A stretch of DNA of 7,023 nt from JAAYQU01 sp037441445 (GCA_037441445.1 JBBISE010000174.1:1-7023); one strand, 5' to 3'; shown: positions 1-7,023, numbered from the stretch's first letter. The notes: generated by a model not told the origin, from the letters alone. Numbers and translations: made by a program.

Positions 1-48
1 TTTAAATCAAAGCAAGATTGTTTTAACCAACAACCTTATGAAACTTGA
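1..48 (+). other. possible 3' end of an upstream gene
   Basis: Frame 1 is open from the window edge for 15 codons (ending in residues PYET) and stops at TGA 46-48. It could be the tail of a gene lying before rlmH on the same strand. A 15-codon open frame occurs by chance about half the time, and frame 2 is also open here, so this is a weak suggestion. No family can be recognised from so short a tail. Confidence 0.2.
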
Positions 49-101
49 CACTTTGGTATATTTATTGGTGCTTGTTTGGGATTTCATTTTTCTGCATTAT
101 T

Positions 102-575
102 ATGAGAGCACTCCTGTTATTAGTTGGCAAAACAACCGAAAAATGGCTTAACGAAGGTATCGGAGACTATTCAACACGCATAAACCGCTATGTTCCCTTT
201 GAAATGCAGGTGCTTTCGGACATGAAAAACCGGGGGAAAATTGACACCGAAACATTGAAAAAGCAGGAAGGGGAGAAACTACTTGCAGCTATAAACGATA
301 AAGATGTGGTTGTTTTGCTTGATGAAAATGGTAAATCATTTAGTTCAACTACTTTTGCATCCTGGATTGAAAAGGAATACCTTCTTTCCTCACGTCGTGT
401 TGTCTTTGTTATTGGCGGCGCCTATGGTTTTAGTAAGGATGTTTATGAAAGAGCCTTCTTCAAAATCAGCCTTTCGGCCATGACCTTTTCACATCAAATG
501 GTGCGTTTGATTTTTGTTGAGCAGTTTTACAGGGCCTTCACCATCATAAAAGGAGAACCCTATCACCATGCTTAA
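102..575 (+). CDS. rlmH: 23S rRNA (pseudouridine1915-N3)-methyltransferase RlmH
   Basis: RlmH is a cytoplasmic SPOUT-family enzyme that uses S-adenosylmethionine to methylate N3 of pseudouridine 1915 in helix 69 of 23S rRNA, acting on assembled ribosomes. The 157-residue product matches the usual 155-160 length. Visible family features are the LLDENG strand (residues 72-77), the GGAYGFS SAM-binding loop (105-111), and the C-terminal trefoil-knot region with TFSHQMVR (128-135), EQFYRA (140-145) and the terminal PYHHA. The frame is open further upstream to a TTG at 45, which would add 19 hydrophobic residues. I chose ATG 102 because MRALLLLVGKT is the normal RlmH N-terminus and the family is soluble. 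No Shine-Dalgarno sequence precedes the start, as is common in Bacteroidota. The next gene on the same strand starts 128 bases after the stop. Function is assigned by family resemblance and is very likely correct. Confidence 0.96.
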   Translation: MRALLLLVGKTTEKWLNEGIGDYSTRINRYVPFEMQVLSDMKNRGKIDTETLKKQEGEKLLAAINDKDVVVLLDENGKSFSSTTFASWIEKEYLLSSRRVVFVIGGAYGFSKDVYERAFFKISLSAMTFSHQMVRLIFVEQFYRAFTIIKGEPYHHA

Positions 576-610
576 AACTTGTTTTCCATAGTTTGGGCAG
601 GGCATTTAGG

Positions 611-639
611 TTGATTCTGAAAATTATTTGGTATTTTCG
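611..639 (+). promoter_or_regulatory. candidate Bacteroidota-type promoter for the kinase gene
   Basis: A TTG at 611-613 is followed after 18 bases by TATTTTCG at 632-639, one mismatch from the Bacteroidota -7 consensus TAnnTTTG. This would start transcription near 645 and leave a leader of about 60 bases before ATG 704. The -33 part has only three of four consensus bases, so this is a suggestion. It is the best match I found by eye in the 576-703 gap. Confidence 0.25.
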
Positions 640-647
640 CAAACAGT

Positions 648-666
648 GGTTCCAGCTAATGGAATC
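648..666 (+). other. small inverted repeat in the kinase leader
   Basis: Bases 648-654 (GGTTCCA) can pair with 660-666 (TGGAATC) around a five-base loop, GCTAA, giving seven pairs including one G-U. It lies 37 bases before the kinase start and 72 bases after the rlmH stop. No T-run follows, so it does not look like an intrinsic terminator. It could be an operator half-site pair or an mRNA leader hairpin, or chance. Confidence 0.3.
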
Positions 667-703
667 TATCTCTGCAAATGTTTCTTAGATTATAATCCAT
701 AGA

Positions 704-3700
704 ATGATAGATAACAGGCTTAAAATTTCATCGGTGCTCACTTTTGTTTTCTTACTCTTTGCCCTCGTCACGGGAAAGTTGAGCAACAGTGGCTTTATGA
801 CTGAAATTAACCGCGAAAAATTTGAAACGGTCATCCGCCAAAAACAGGAGGATTTAACGAAGTATTTGTTGGATTTGCGACCGTATATTACAGACGAACA
901 GCTCGATGCACCATCACAGAAGTTTTTGGACATTGTATCGGGTTATGTCAGCCAAAAACAACTTTATCTGGCAGTTTACCGGAACTGGAACCTAAAGGTC
1001 TGGCCCACAGAAAAGGTTGTCCTTCCCGATGTTTTTGATCCTGACCTGTTTCAAGGAAAGGTTGTGCAATTGGGTTATGATTTTTACATTCCGCTGCATA
1101 CGCGCTACGGAAACACCGATATTGTCATCCTTGCCTACATCAAAACCCAATATCCACGCAGTACGGAATATCTTGTTGATGAATTTGCGAGAGGGTTCAG
1201 TGTTCGCAATGATGTTCAGATTACAATGAATCCGTTGGCCGAAAACAGGATCTACGATGCAAACAAGAATTTCTTGTTTTCGCTCGAACCCGGAAAGGGT
1301 TGTTTTTGGTCCGATTTTTTCCTCTGGATCTCCTTGATTCTGTTTTTAGCCGCCATGGTTAGTTTTTTCCGTTTCGTAGAAGGCCTTACCGATAAATTGA
1401 CAGAAAAAACATCCCTGACATGGGCAATAATAATTTCTTTTGCCTTTTCCCTTGCTGTGCGTATTTTGATGTTGCTGACCGGTTTTCCCGGCATTTTATA
1501 CGATGTTGATTTATTTTGGCCCAGCATTTATGCTTCAGGATGGGGATTTACTTCGCTAGGTGACAGCCTTTTAACTGTTTTTTGGCTATTCTTTTTTATT
1601 TTAATGGCACACCAGAAAATTAAAAAACACGCGTTCAAGTCCACAGAGATGAAAAACGGTGTTTTTTTACTTGTTATGAGTGGCTTTGCGTTATCGATGT
1701 TCGCGTTTTTCATTAATCGGTTTACCTACTCCCTGATTATTGACTCTGTAGTGGATTTCGAATTATACAAGATTTTGGGAACAACGGGCTACACATTTGT
1801 TGGTTTATTAATTGTTTTAATTCTTATCTGCTGCTATTTGCTTCTGGCTGAACTTTTTCTAAGGCTCTTAGCGCCTCATTTCTCCTTCAAAAAGATAGCA
1901 ATCATACAACTTACTGAATTAGTACTTTTAATTTCCATTGCAAACCATTTTAACAATATATCGCCTTGGGTTTCTTTGTATTTTGTCCTTTTTACAACCG
2001 TACTTTACTACTATTTTTATCGTAACTCGTATCGGCATTCTTTTGCGGTAATCATCACAATTCTTACAGCATTGTTCTTTGTGTGGCAAGCAAACGGACA
2101 CTATCAGTTTAAATGGGTCAAGTCAATGGAAGTTGCATCATTCCGCCTGTCGTCGTCTGATGATATTGGTACCGAATTTCATCTCAGATCCATCAGTGAG
2201 AAGGTAGTTTCAGATACAACACTATTAAAAATTATTGCAGAGAATCATAAAGATTATGTAAGAGCATCCAATTACGTCAACAATCGTTACTATTCAGAAA
2301 TAGGCCGATTATACAATGTGGGAATTTTGTTTTTCAACGCGGGCGACAGTGTTTTTGTCGATACCAGTCATCAACAATGGCAACCGTGGAGGAAATACTA
2401 TACTGACAGAACAAACCGAGCTGGAACCCGGATTATGGACAGCGATTATTTTCGCTTAAACCGAAGCGAAGGACTTACACGGTATATCGGGTTCCACCCA
2501 ATCCAGTGCAGTCAAGCAACTTGTCCGACCTTGGTCGTGGAACTCGATGAAAAATCGTTTGATCTGAGCCGTGGACTGCACTCTTTTCTTTTCAAGGATC
2601 GATTCGGTTATAACTCAAAAAACCCGGATTTTTCCTATGGAAACTATTTTCAGGAAAAACTGATATCGAAAAGTGGAAATTTTAATTACAAGACCCATCT
2701 GGAAGAGGAGGTACGCGACAGAAACACCGCATTCCATCAGCTAAATTTCGATGGATACCGTCATTTGATATACCATTACGGAGATAATCAAACCTTAATT
2801 GTAAGTGAACCTGAAGTGGGAATGTATGATTTACTGATATGGTTTTCTTACGTTTTTGTGACATATTACATTATTGTGTTATTGGTGTCCTTTATTTTTG
2901 GATTGTCGTTTGCTCGTGTAAAGTTGCTGCCAACACTCCAAAACCGAATTCAGTTAACCATGGCATTGGCACTTTTTGTCTCAATAATAATTATTGGTGC
3001 TGGGAGTCTTTACTTTAATTTCCAGGGATCGCACAGAAAACATATGGAGATGATTGATGAGAAGATCAATTCCGTGGTAAATGAAATGTGTGGGCATTTT
3101 GCAAAAGTTAAGGAGCTTTATCGGTATGACGAAGATTATATTAACTTTTTAATGCGGAAGTATTCAGGAGTTTTTAATCTTGATGTTTCCTTGTTTGATA
3201 TTTCGGGCAACCTGATTGCAACATCGCGTAAAGAGCTTTTCGATGAACAATTTCTGGGGCAAAAAATGAATTTTTCAGCCTATCGAGCCATGACATCAGA
3301 GCACCGGAGTAAAGCTATTTTTTATGAAAACATCGGAAAACTAAGTTTTTATAGTGCCTATGTCCCATTGGTGAATGCCAACGGAAACATTCTTGGGTAT
3401 ATAAACCTGCCATTTTTTGGGCAGGACTCTGCACGGACAAAAGATCTGACCTCTATGGTTGTTGCACTTATGAATATTTATGTGCTTTTAATTCTATTTA
3501 CTATCCTGTTGGCCGTATTTGTGAGCAATAAAATTACTAAACCCCTCCTAATTGTCAGGCGGAAGTTACAGGAACTTGACATTAAGCGACAAAACACCCC
3601 TATTGAATACTATAGCCAGGACGAAATTGGTGACTTAGTTAAGGAATACAACCGTATGGTTGCCGAACTGTCGAAAAACACCGAGTTATTGGCCCAACGC

Positions 3701-4387
3701 GAACGCGAGAGTGCATGGCAAAGCATGGCGCGCCAAGTGGCACACGAGATTAAAAATCCACTGACACCCATGAAACTGAATGTTCAATTACTGGAGCGGG
3801 CGTGGGAAGACCGTGCATATGATTTCGACAAACGACTTCACAAAGTTTGCAAAACCCTGATTGAGCAAATTGATGCTCTTTCGCATATTGCCACCGAGTT
3901 CTCGTCTTTTGCTAAGATGCCAAAGGAAAGACTAGGGGAAGTGGACATTCACAAGGCCATTGTGTCGTGCGCTAACCTATTCGAGGAAACTAAAAACGCC
4001 CAAATAACTGTTGAGGCCGATAAAAGCGTAACATACAGAATTTTAGCCGATAGCGACCAAATAAACAGAGTGTTTACAAACCTCATAAAAAATGCTATTC
4101 AGGCAATTCCCGAAGAAAGGCTTGGTTTGATTAACATAAAATTAAAGGCTTCGTCAGAGCACGTTGTAATCAGCGTTTCCGATAATGGAGAGGGCATATC
4201 GCCCGAAATGCAAAAGAAACTTTTCCAGCCCAACTTCACCACCAAAACCAGTGGTATGGGATTGGGTCTGGCCATGGTTAAAAACATTATTTCAGTGATA
4301 AATGGCACAATTTGGTTCGAAACCATTGAGCACGAAGGAACTACGTTTTACATACAACTTCCTTTGGTTGGGGGTGGGCAGGTATAA
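704..4387 (+). CDS. large multi-transmembrane NtrY-like sensor histidine kinase
   Basis: This inner-membrane sensor kinase would autophosphorylate on histidine and pass the phosphate to a response regulator not seen here. The 1227-residue product has a first membrane segment near 11-28, an extracytoplasmic region 29-203, a block of about eight membrane segments (204-466), a second extracytoplasmic domain (467-708), segments near 709-735 and 750-772, a third Cache/PAS-like extracytoplasmic domain (773-916), a segment near 919-940, then HAMP (941-990). Twelve segments put both termini inside, consistent with a cytoplasmic kinase. Output motifs are intact: phosphoacceptor H1014 in HEIKNPLTP (with an E-x-x-N phosphatase-type motif, 1015-1018), N-box N1126/N1130, G1 box DNGEGI (1160-1165), F box around F1174-F1178, and G2 box GMGLGL (1184-1189). 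The HisKA region resembles the NtrY class. ATG 704 directly precedes the first membrane segment. The signal sensed is unknown. Kinase assignment is secure; segment limits are read by eye. Confidence 0.95.
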   Translation: MIDNRLKISSVLTFVFLLFALVTGKLSNSGFMTEINREKFETVIRQKQEDLTKYLLDLRPYITDEQLDAPSQKFLDIVSGYVSQKQLYLAVYRNWNLKVWPTEKVVLPDVFDPDLFQGKVVQLGYDFYIPLHTRYGNTDIVILAYIKTQYPRSTEYLVDEFARGFSVRNDVQITMNPLAENRIYDANKNFLFSLEPGKGCFWSDFFLWISLILFLAAMVSFFRFVEGLTDKLTEKTSLTWAIIISFAFSLAVRILMLLTGFPGILYDVDLFWPSIYASGWGFTSLGDSLLTVFWLFFFILMAHQKIKKHAFKSTEMKNGVFLLVMSGFALSMFAFFINRFTYSLIIDSVVDFELYKILGTTGYTFVGLLIVLILICCYLLLAELFLRLLAPHFSFKKIAIIQLTELVLLISIANHFNNISPWVSLYFVLFTTVLYYYFYRNSYRHSFAVIITILTALFFVWQANGHYQFKWVKSMEVASFRLSSSDDIGTEFHLRSISEKVVSDTTLLKIIAENHKDYVRASNYVNNRYYSEIGRLYNVGILFFNAGDSVFVDTSHQQWQPWRKYYTDRTNRAGTRIMDSDYFRLNRSEGLTRYIGFHPIQCSQATCPTLVVELDEKSFDLSRGLHSFLFKDRFGYNSKNPDFSYGNYFQEKLISKSGNFNYKTHLEEEVRDRNTAFHQLNFDGYRHLIYHYGDNQTLIVSEPEVGMYDLLIWFSYVFVTYYIIVLLVSFIFGLSFARVKLLPTLQNRIQLTMALALFVSIIIIGAGSLYFNFQGSHRKHMEMIDEKINSVVNEMCGHFAKVKELYRYDEDYINFLMRKYSGVFNLDVSLFDISGNLIATSRKELFDEQFLGQKMNFSAYRAMTSEHRSKAIFYENIGKLSFYSAYVPLVNANGNILGYINLPFFGQDSARTKDLTSMVVALMNIYVLLILFTILLAVFVSNKITKPLLIVRRKLQELDIKRQNTPIEYYSQDEIGDLVKEYNRMVAELSKNTELLAQRERESAWQSMARQVAHEIKNPLTPMKLNVQLLERAWEDRAYDFDKRLHKVCKTLIEQIDALSHIATEFSSFAKMPKERLGEVDIHKAIVSCANLFEETKNAQITVEADKSVTYRILADSDQINRVFTNLIKNAIQAIPEERLGLINIKLKASSEHVVISVSDNGEGISPEMQKKLFQPNFTTKTSGMGLGLAMVKNIISVINGTIWFETIEHEGTTFYIQLPLVGGGQV

Positions 4388-4391
4388 GAAA

Positions 4392-4409
4392 TCGGTCTTA
4401 CACTACCGA
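4392..4409. terminator. possible hairpin between convergent gene ends
   Basis: TCGGT at 4392-4396 can pair with ACCGA at 4405-4409 around an eight-base loop. It spans the 15-base gap between the kinase stop and the sufS stop. Read on the - strand it is followed by TTTCTT, a weak T-rich tail that could help end suf transcription. On the + strand no T-run follows. An outer pair, GTTGGG 4367-4372 with CCCAAC 4415-4420, could enlarge the structure. The five-pair stem is short, so terminator activity is uncertain. Confidence 0.3.
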
Positions 4410-5617
4410 AACATCCCAACAATTCGCTCGAGGGTTGCAGCAAAGAAATCAATCTCATCAGTTGAGTTGTAAACTGCAAAGGAAGCCCTGATGGTTCCAT
4501 CAATACCAAGCCTGTCGAATAATGGTTGGGCGCAATGGTTGCCAGTGCGTACGGCAACGCCTGTTTTATCTAACATAACTCCTATATCGTAAGGGTGAAT
4601 CCCTTCGGCCAGAAAGGAAACTACGGCTGCCTTCTCAGGTGAAGTACCGTAGATTTTTATCCCATCGAGTTGTTCCAATTTTCGTGTGGCGTATTTTAAA
4701 AGGTTCTGCTCGTGTTGAGCAATGTTTTCAATGCCAATGGATTGAATATACTCAATGGCTGCTGCAAGTCCAATTTGCCCGATGTAGTTGGGGGTTCCCG
4801 CTTCGTATTTGAAAGGCAAAACGTTAAACGTGGTATGCGAGTTATAGACCTTTTCTATCATTTCGCCACCAGAACGGTACGGTGGTAGCTGTTCGAGCCA
4901 TTTTTCCTTTCCATAAAGAACCCCGATTCCTGTTGGACCATACATTTTGTGGCCTGAGAAGGCATAAAAATCGGCATCCAATTCCTTCATGTTCAAAGCC
5001 ATGTGCTGAACGGCCTGCGCTCCGTCAACAAACACGGGAATGCCCAGGGCGTGTGCCTTTTCAATAATTTGTTTAACGGGGTTTATTGTTCCCAATGCGT
5101 TGCTGATATGGCCAACGGCAACAATCCGGGTCTTATTGGAAAGTTTGGCCGTGAAATCATCCAAATCGTGCTCTCCGGTCGGTTTCATGTCATAAACGAC
5201 AAACTTTGCACCATGTCGTAATGCAACTTGTTGCCAGGGAACAAAATTACTGTGATGTTCGGTTTGCGAAACTAAAATTTCATCGCCGGGATGTAAAAAT
5301 TTGCGGCCAAAGGTATCGGCAATAATATTTACCGAGTCAGTTGTTCCTGAGGTGAAAATGATTTCGCGTTCGCTTTCAGCCCCAATAAATTGGGCCACTG
5401 TTTTTCGCGATTTTTCGCAGGCATCAGTACAGTAGTTACTGAGAAAGTGAACTCCACGGTGAACGTTGGCGTTCCATCGTGTGTAATACTCATTCATGAT
5501 ATCCATGACAACCTTTGGCTTTTGGGTGGTGGCTGCGTTGTCGAAGTATATCAGGGGTTTGTTGTAAACCTTTTGGTTGAGGATTTCAAATTGGGAACGG
5601 ATTTCTTGAGTGTTCAT
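4403..5617 (-). CDS. sufS: cysteine desulfurase SufS
   Basis: SufS is a PLP enzyme of the class V aminotransferase fold that converts cysteine to alanine and holds the released sulfur as a persulfide for the SufBCD scaffold. From ATG 5617 the product is 404 residues, close to E. coli SufS (406). Visible catalytic features are H121 in the TEHHSN motif, D198 and Q201 of VDGAQ, PLP lysine K224 in SGHKMYGPTG, substrate arginines R357 and R377, and persulfide cysteine C362 in RTGNHCAQP. Spacing matches the E. coli enzyme with a constant shift of two. The C362 motif marks the group II (SufS) type rather than IscS. An in-frame GTG at 5635 would add six residues (VDNKKK, first read as Met) and overlap sufD by 11 bases. 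I prefer ATG, seven bases past the sufD stop and behind an A-rich tract. It is co-transcribed with sufD by position. No sulfur-acceptor gene such as sufE or sufU is in the window. Confidence 0.96.
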   Translation of the reverse strand: MNTQEIRSQFEILNQKVYNKPLIYFDNAATTQKPKVVMDIMNEYYTRWNANVHRGVHFLSNYCTDACEKSRKTVAQFIGAESEREIIFTSGTTDSVNIIADTFGRKFLHPGDEILVSQTEHHSNFVPWQQVALRHGAKFVVYDMKPTGEHDLDDFTAKLSNKTRIVAVGHISNALGTINPVKQIIEKAHALGIPVFVDGAQAVQHMALNMKELDADFYAFSGHKMYGPTGIGVLYGKEKWLEQLPPYRSGGEMIEKVYNSHTTFNVLPFKYEAGTPNYIGQIGLAAAIEYIQSIGIENIAQHEQNLLKYATRKLEQLDGIKIYGTSPEKAAVVSFLAEGIHPYDIGVMLDKTGVAVRTGNHCAQPLFDRLGIDGTIRASFAVYNSTDEIDFFAATLERIVGMFR

Positions 5618-5624
5618 TTTCTTT

Positions 5625-6977
5625 TTATTGTCCACATTGGATTACACAATTAGCACACCGCGACAATTCACCGCGCAAACGCCTGTTAATCAACCCTTCT
5701 ATTCGTGTTGCCAATGGCTGTATTTTTATTTTCGATACAATTTCGTTGGCAAAGGCATACATCATCAACATTCGGGCTTCGTTTTTGTCAATCCCCCGGG
5801 CTCGCATGTAAAACATGGCATTCGGGTCAAGTTGTCCGGTTGTCGCACCGTGCGAGCACTTCACATCATCAGCATAAATCTCCAGCTGGGGCCGCGTATT
5901 AACTTTGGCTCTTGAGGTTAACAACATGTTTTTGTTTGACTGATAGGCTTGTGTTTTTTGTGCTCCGGGGTGTACCATTATTCTGCCGGTAAAGGCACCG
6001 GTGGCATCATCGTCATAAATTCCTTTATACAATTGATTGCTGGTGCAGTGAGGAGCAAGGTGATCAATTCGGGTGTGGCTGTCAACGTGCTGTTTCCGGT
6101 CGGTTAAATTAATGCCCGAAACATCGCAATGAGCTCCGGGCTCAAGCAACTTAACTCTCAATTCATTGCGAATCAATCCTCCATGCAATGTCACAATGTT
6201 AGAATGAAAGTTACTGTCACGTTTTTGATGGACATAGATGGACGAAACCTGTGTTGTATCGTTGTGCGAGTTTTGCGTATTGTAGAATTCAACATTGGCG
6301 CCTTCCCCGATAAAAATCTCTGTCAACTGATTGGCTAAGAATGGTGTAGCCGAAAGTGTATGATCGCAATAAACTATTTGGGCTGAACTTCCCGGCTCAG
6401 CAACAATTAGGTTATGCTGACTGATAAAATACGATATGTCGCCATAGGCTGCATTGACAATTTGTATTGGTTTTTCGATTTGAACATTCCTGGGGATATA
6501 GAGAAATATCCCATCCATGGCCAGGGCAGCATTCAGGTTGGTCATCCGCTGCTCGTATGAAGCTGCTTTAAACAGATATTTTTCGACCAGTTGCGGGTGC
6601 GACTCGGAAATCCTGGCTAAGCTTCCTAATATCACACTTTCGGGCAATTCTAGTCTCGATTCAAAGTAGTGTCCGTTGAAAACCAACGCCAGGTGGGTAT
6701 CCAGATTTGGCACATCGCATTTAAACACATCGTCAACATTAACCCGTGAATCAATGCCTTTTGTAATAAATTCCCAATCTTTGGCGAAGGCAGGGCTAAG
6801 ATCGGTATATAACCAGCTCTCGTCCGACTTTTCAGGAATTCCCGATTCTTTGAAATGAGCAAAACCCTCTTTTCTAAAATTGTTAAGTTGAGAAGGTTTA
6901 CGGTTGTTTATAGCCGTAATATTGGTTTCAAGAATCTGTTCGTATTGTTGTTTAAGTTCCATGTTTTGAAATTTCAT
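5625..6977 (-). CDS. sufD: Fe-S cluster assembly scaffold protein SufD
   Basis: SufD is a cytoplasmic member of the SufBC2D scaffold, which assembles Fe-S clusters with sulfur from SufS. The product has 450 residues, normal for the family. It has an N-terminal helical part (about 1-85) including the DESWLYTDL segment (52-60), then the SufB/SufD beta-helix core (about 170-405). The C-terminal core carries VKCSHGATTGQLD (372-384); C374 and H376 correspond to the conserved Cys-x-His pair of SufD (C358 and H360 in E. coli) at the SufB-SufD interface. FTGRIMVHPGAQKTQAYQ (329-346) is another family hallmark. The tail has three cysteines, C441, C444 and C448, in a C-x2-C-x3-C arrangement. ATG 6977 gives a typical N-terminus, though M6 is possible. 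sufS follows after seven bases, so this is one operon. sufB and sufC are expected upstream, beyond the window. SufD is clearly favoured over SufB by length and motifs. Confidence 0.95.
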   Translation of the reverse strand: MKFQNMELKQQYEQILETNITAINNRKPSQLNNFRKEGFAHFKESGIPEKSDESWLYTDLSPAFAKDWEFITKGIDSRVNVDDVFKCDVPNLDTHLALVFNGHYFESRLELPESVILGSLARISESHPQLVEKYLFKAASYEQRMTNLNAALAMDGIFLYIPRNVQIEKPIQIVNAAYGDISYFISQHNLIVAEPGSSAQIVYCDHTLSATPFLANQLTEIFIGEGANVEFYNTQNSHNDTTQVSSIYVHQKRDSNFHSNIVTLHGGLIRNELRVKLLEPGAHCDVSGINLTDRKQHVDSHTRIDHLAPHCTSNQLYKGIYDDDATGAFTGRIMVHPGAQKTQAYQSNKNMLLTSRAKVNTRPQLEIYADDVKCSHGATTGQLDPNAMFYMRARGIDKNEARMLMMYAFANEIVSKIKIQPLATRIEGLINRRLRGELSRCANCVIQCGQ

Positions 6978-7023
6978 ATGTTTATAATTTTTCGGTTTAC
7001 GGCCATATGGAACTTCATGCCGA
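6978..7023 (-). other. upstream flank of sufD, possibly with the sufC end
   Basis: These 46 bases precede sufD on the - strand. Reading leftward, one frame gives TCG GCA then TGA (7017-7015), which could be the last codons of an upstream gene, with a 37-base A/T-rich spacer before sufD. A second frame ends in a TGA (6976-6974) overlapping the sufD start as ATGA, but its residues look non-descript. The third is open and in frame with sufD. By operon convention sufC is expected here, but too little is present to identify it. Confidence 0.25.

Noticed and set aside
45..101. N-terminal extension of RlmH from a TTG start, adding 19 hydrophobic residues that resemble a membrane anchor.
   Set aside because: RlmH is a soluble enzyme that normally begins at the MRALLLLVGK-like strand; ATG 102 gives the standard length.
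589..596. TAGTTTGG just after rlmH, close to the Bacteroidota -7 element.
   Set aside because: The nearest upstream TTG (579-581) is only seven bases away, far too close for a -33 element.
691..696. TATAAT, a perfect sigma-70-like -10 hexamer just before the kinase start.
   Set aside because: It sits only seven bases before the ATG, so its transcript would be nearly leaderless, no -35-like partner was found at the right distance, and Bacteroidota use a different consensus.
685..933. 82-codon - strand open frame over the kinase start, which could suggest a divergent small gene.
   Set aside because: Almost all of it overlaps the kinase coding sequence, with no recognisable domain and no good start context.
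1252..1527. 91-codon open frame on the - strand inside the kinase gene.
   Set aside because: It is antisense to the membrane-block coding region. Its Lys-rich composition is what reverse reading of Phe/Leu-rich codons produces.
5610..5915. 101-codon open frame on the + strand across the sufD-sufS junction.
   Set aside because: It lies antisense to two well-recognised genes, its translation resembles no family I know, and open frames opposite coding DNA are common.
1..7023. Search by eye for a mobile element, CRISPR array, toxin-antitoxin pair or defence genes.
   Set aside because: No direct repeat arrays, transposase-like proteins or small paired genes were seen; nearly all the sequence is taken up by four full-length genes of ordinary families.

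Overview
The window is most likely chromosomal DNA from a member of the Bacteroidota, perhaps Bacteroidales or a marine relative. The grounds are the moderate-to-low GC, the absence of Shine-Dalgarno-like sequences before the starts, the sufD-sufS order, and a very large membrane-bound NtrY-like histidine kinase of a kind typical of that phylum. Genus cannot be judged from the sequence.

There are four confident genes. On the + strand, rlmH (102..575) encodes the SPOUT methyltransferase of 23S rRNA. After a 128-base gap comes a 1227-residue sensor histidine kinase gene (704..4387). Only 15 bases later, on the opposite strand, lies the 3' end of sufS (4403..5617, cysteine desulfurase). Reading leftward on the - strand, sufS is preceded by sufD (5625..6977, Fe-S scaffold component). 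The two - strand genes are the distal part of a suf operon; the expected sufB and sufC would lie beyond the right edge. The last 46 bases are sufD's upstream flank.

The suf genes work together: SufS takes sulfur from cysteine as a persulfide, and the SufBCD scaffold, of which SufD is part, builds Fe-S clusters. RlmH is a housekeeping ribosome-modifying enzyme with no evident functional link to the rest. The kinase is the least understood gene here. It has about 12 predicted membrane segments, three separate extracytoplasmic regions and a complete HAMP-HisKA-HATPase output module, but no response regulator in the window.

No mobile elements, CRISPR arrays, tRNA or rRNA genes, or long repeats were seen, and no stretch over 300 bases lacks a gene. 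This is mostly core-genome sequence. I see no convincing new multi-gene system; the kinase's sensor architecture is the main item worth following up.
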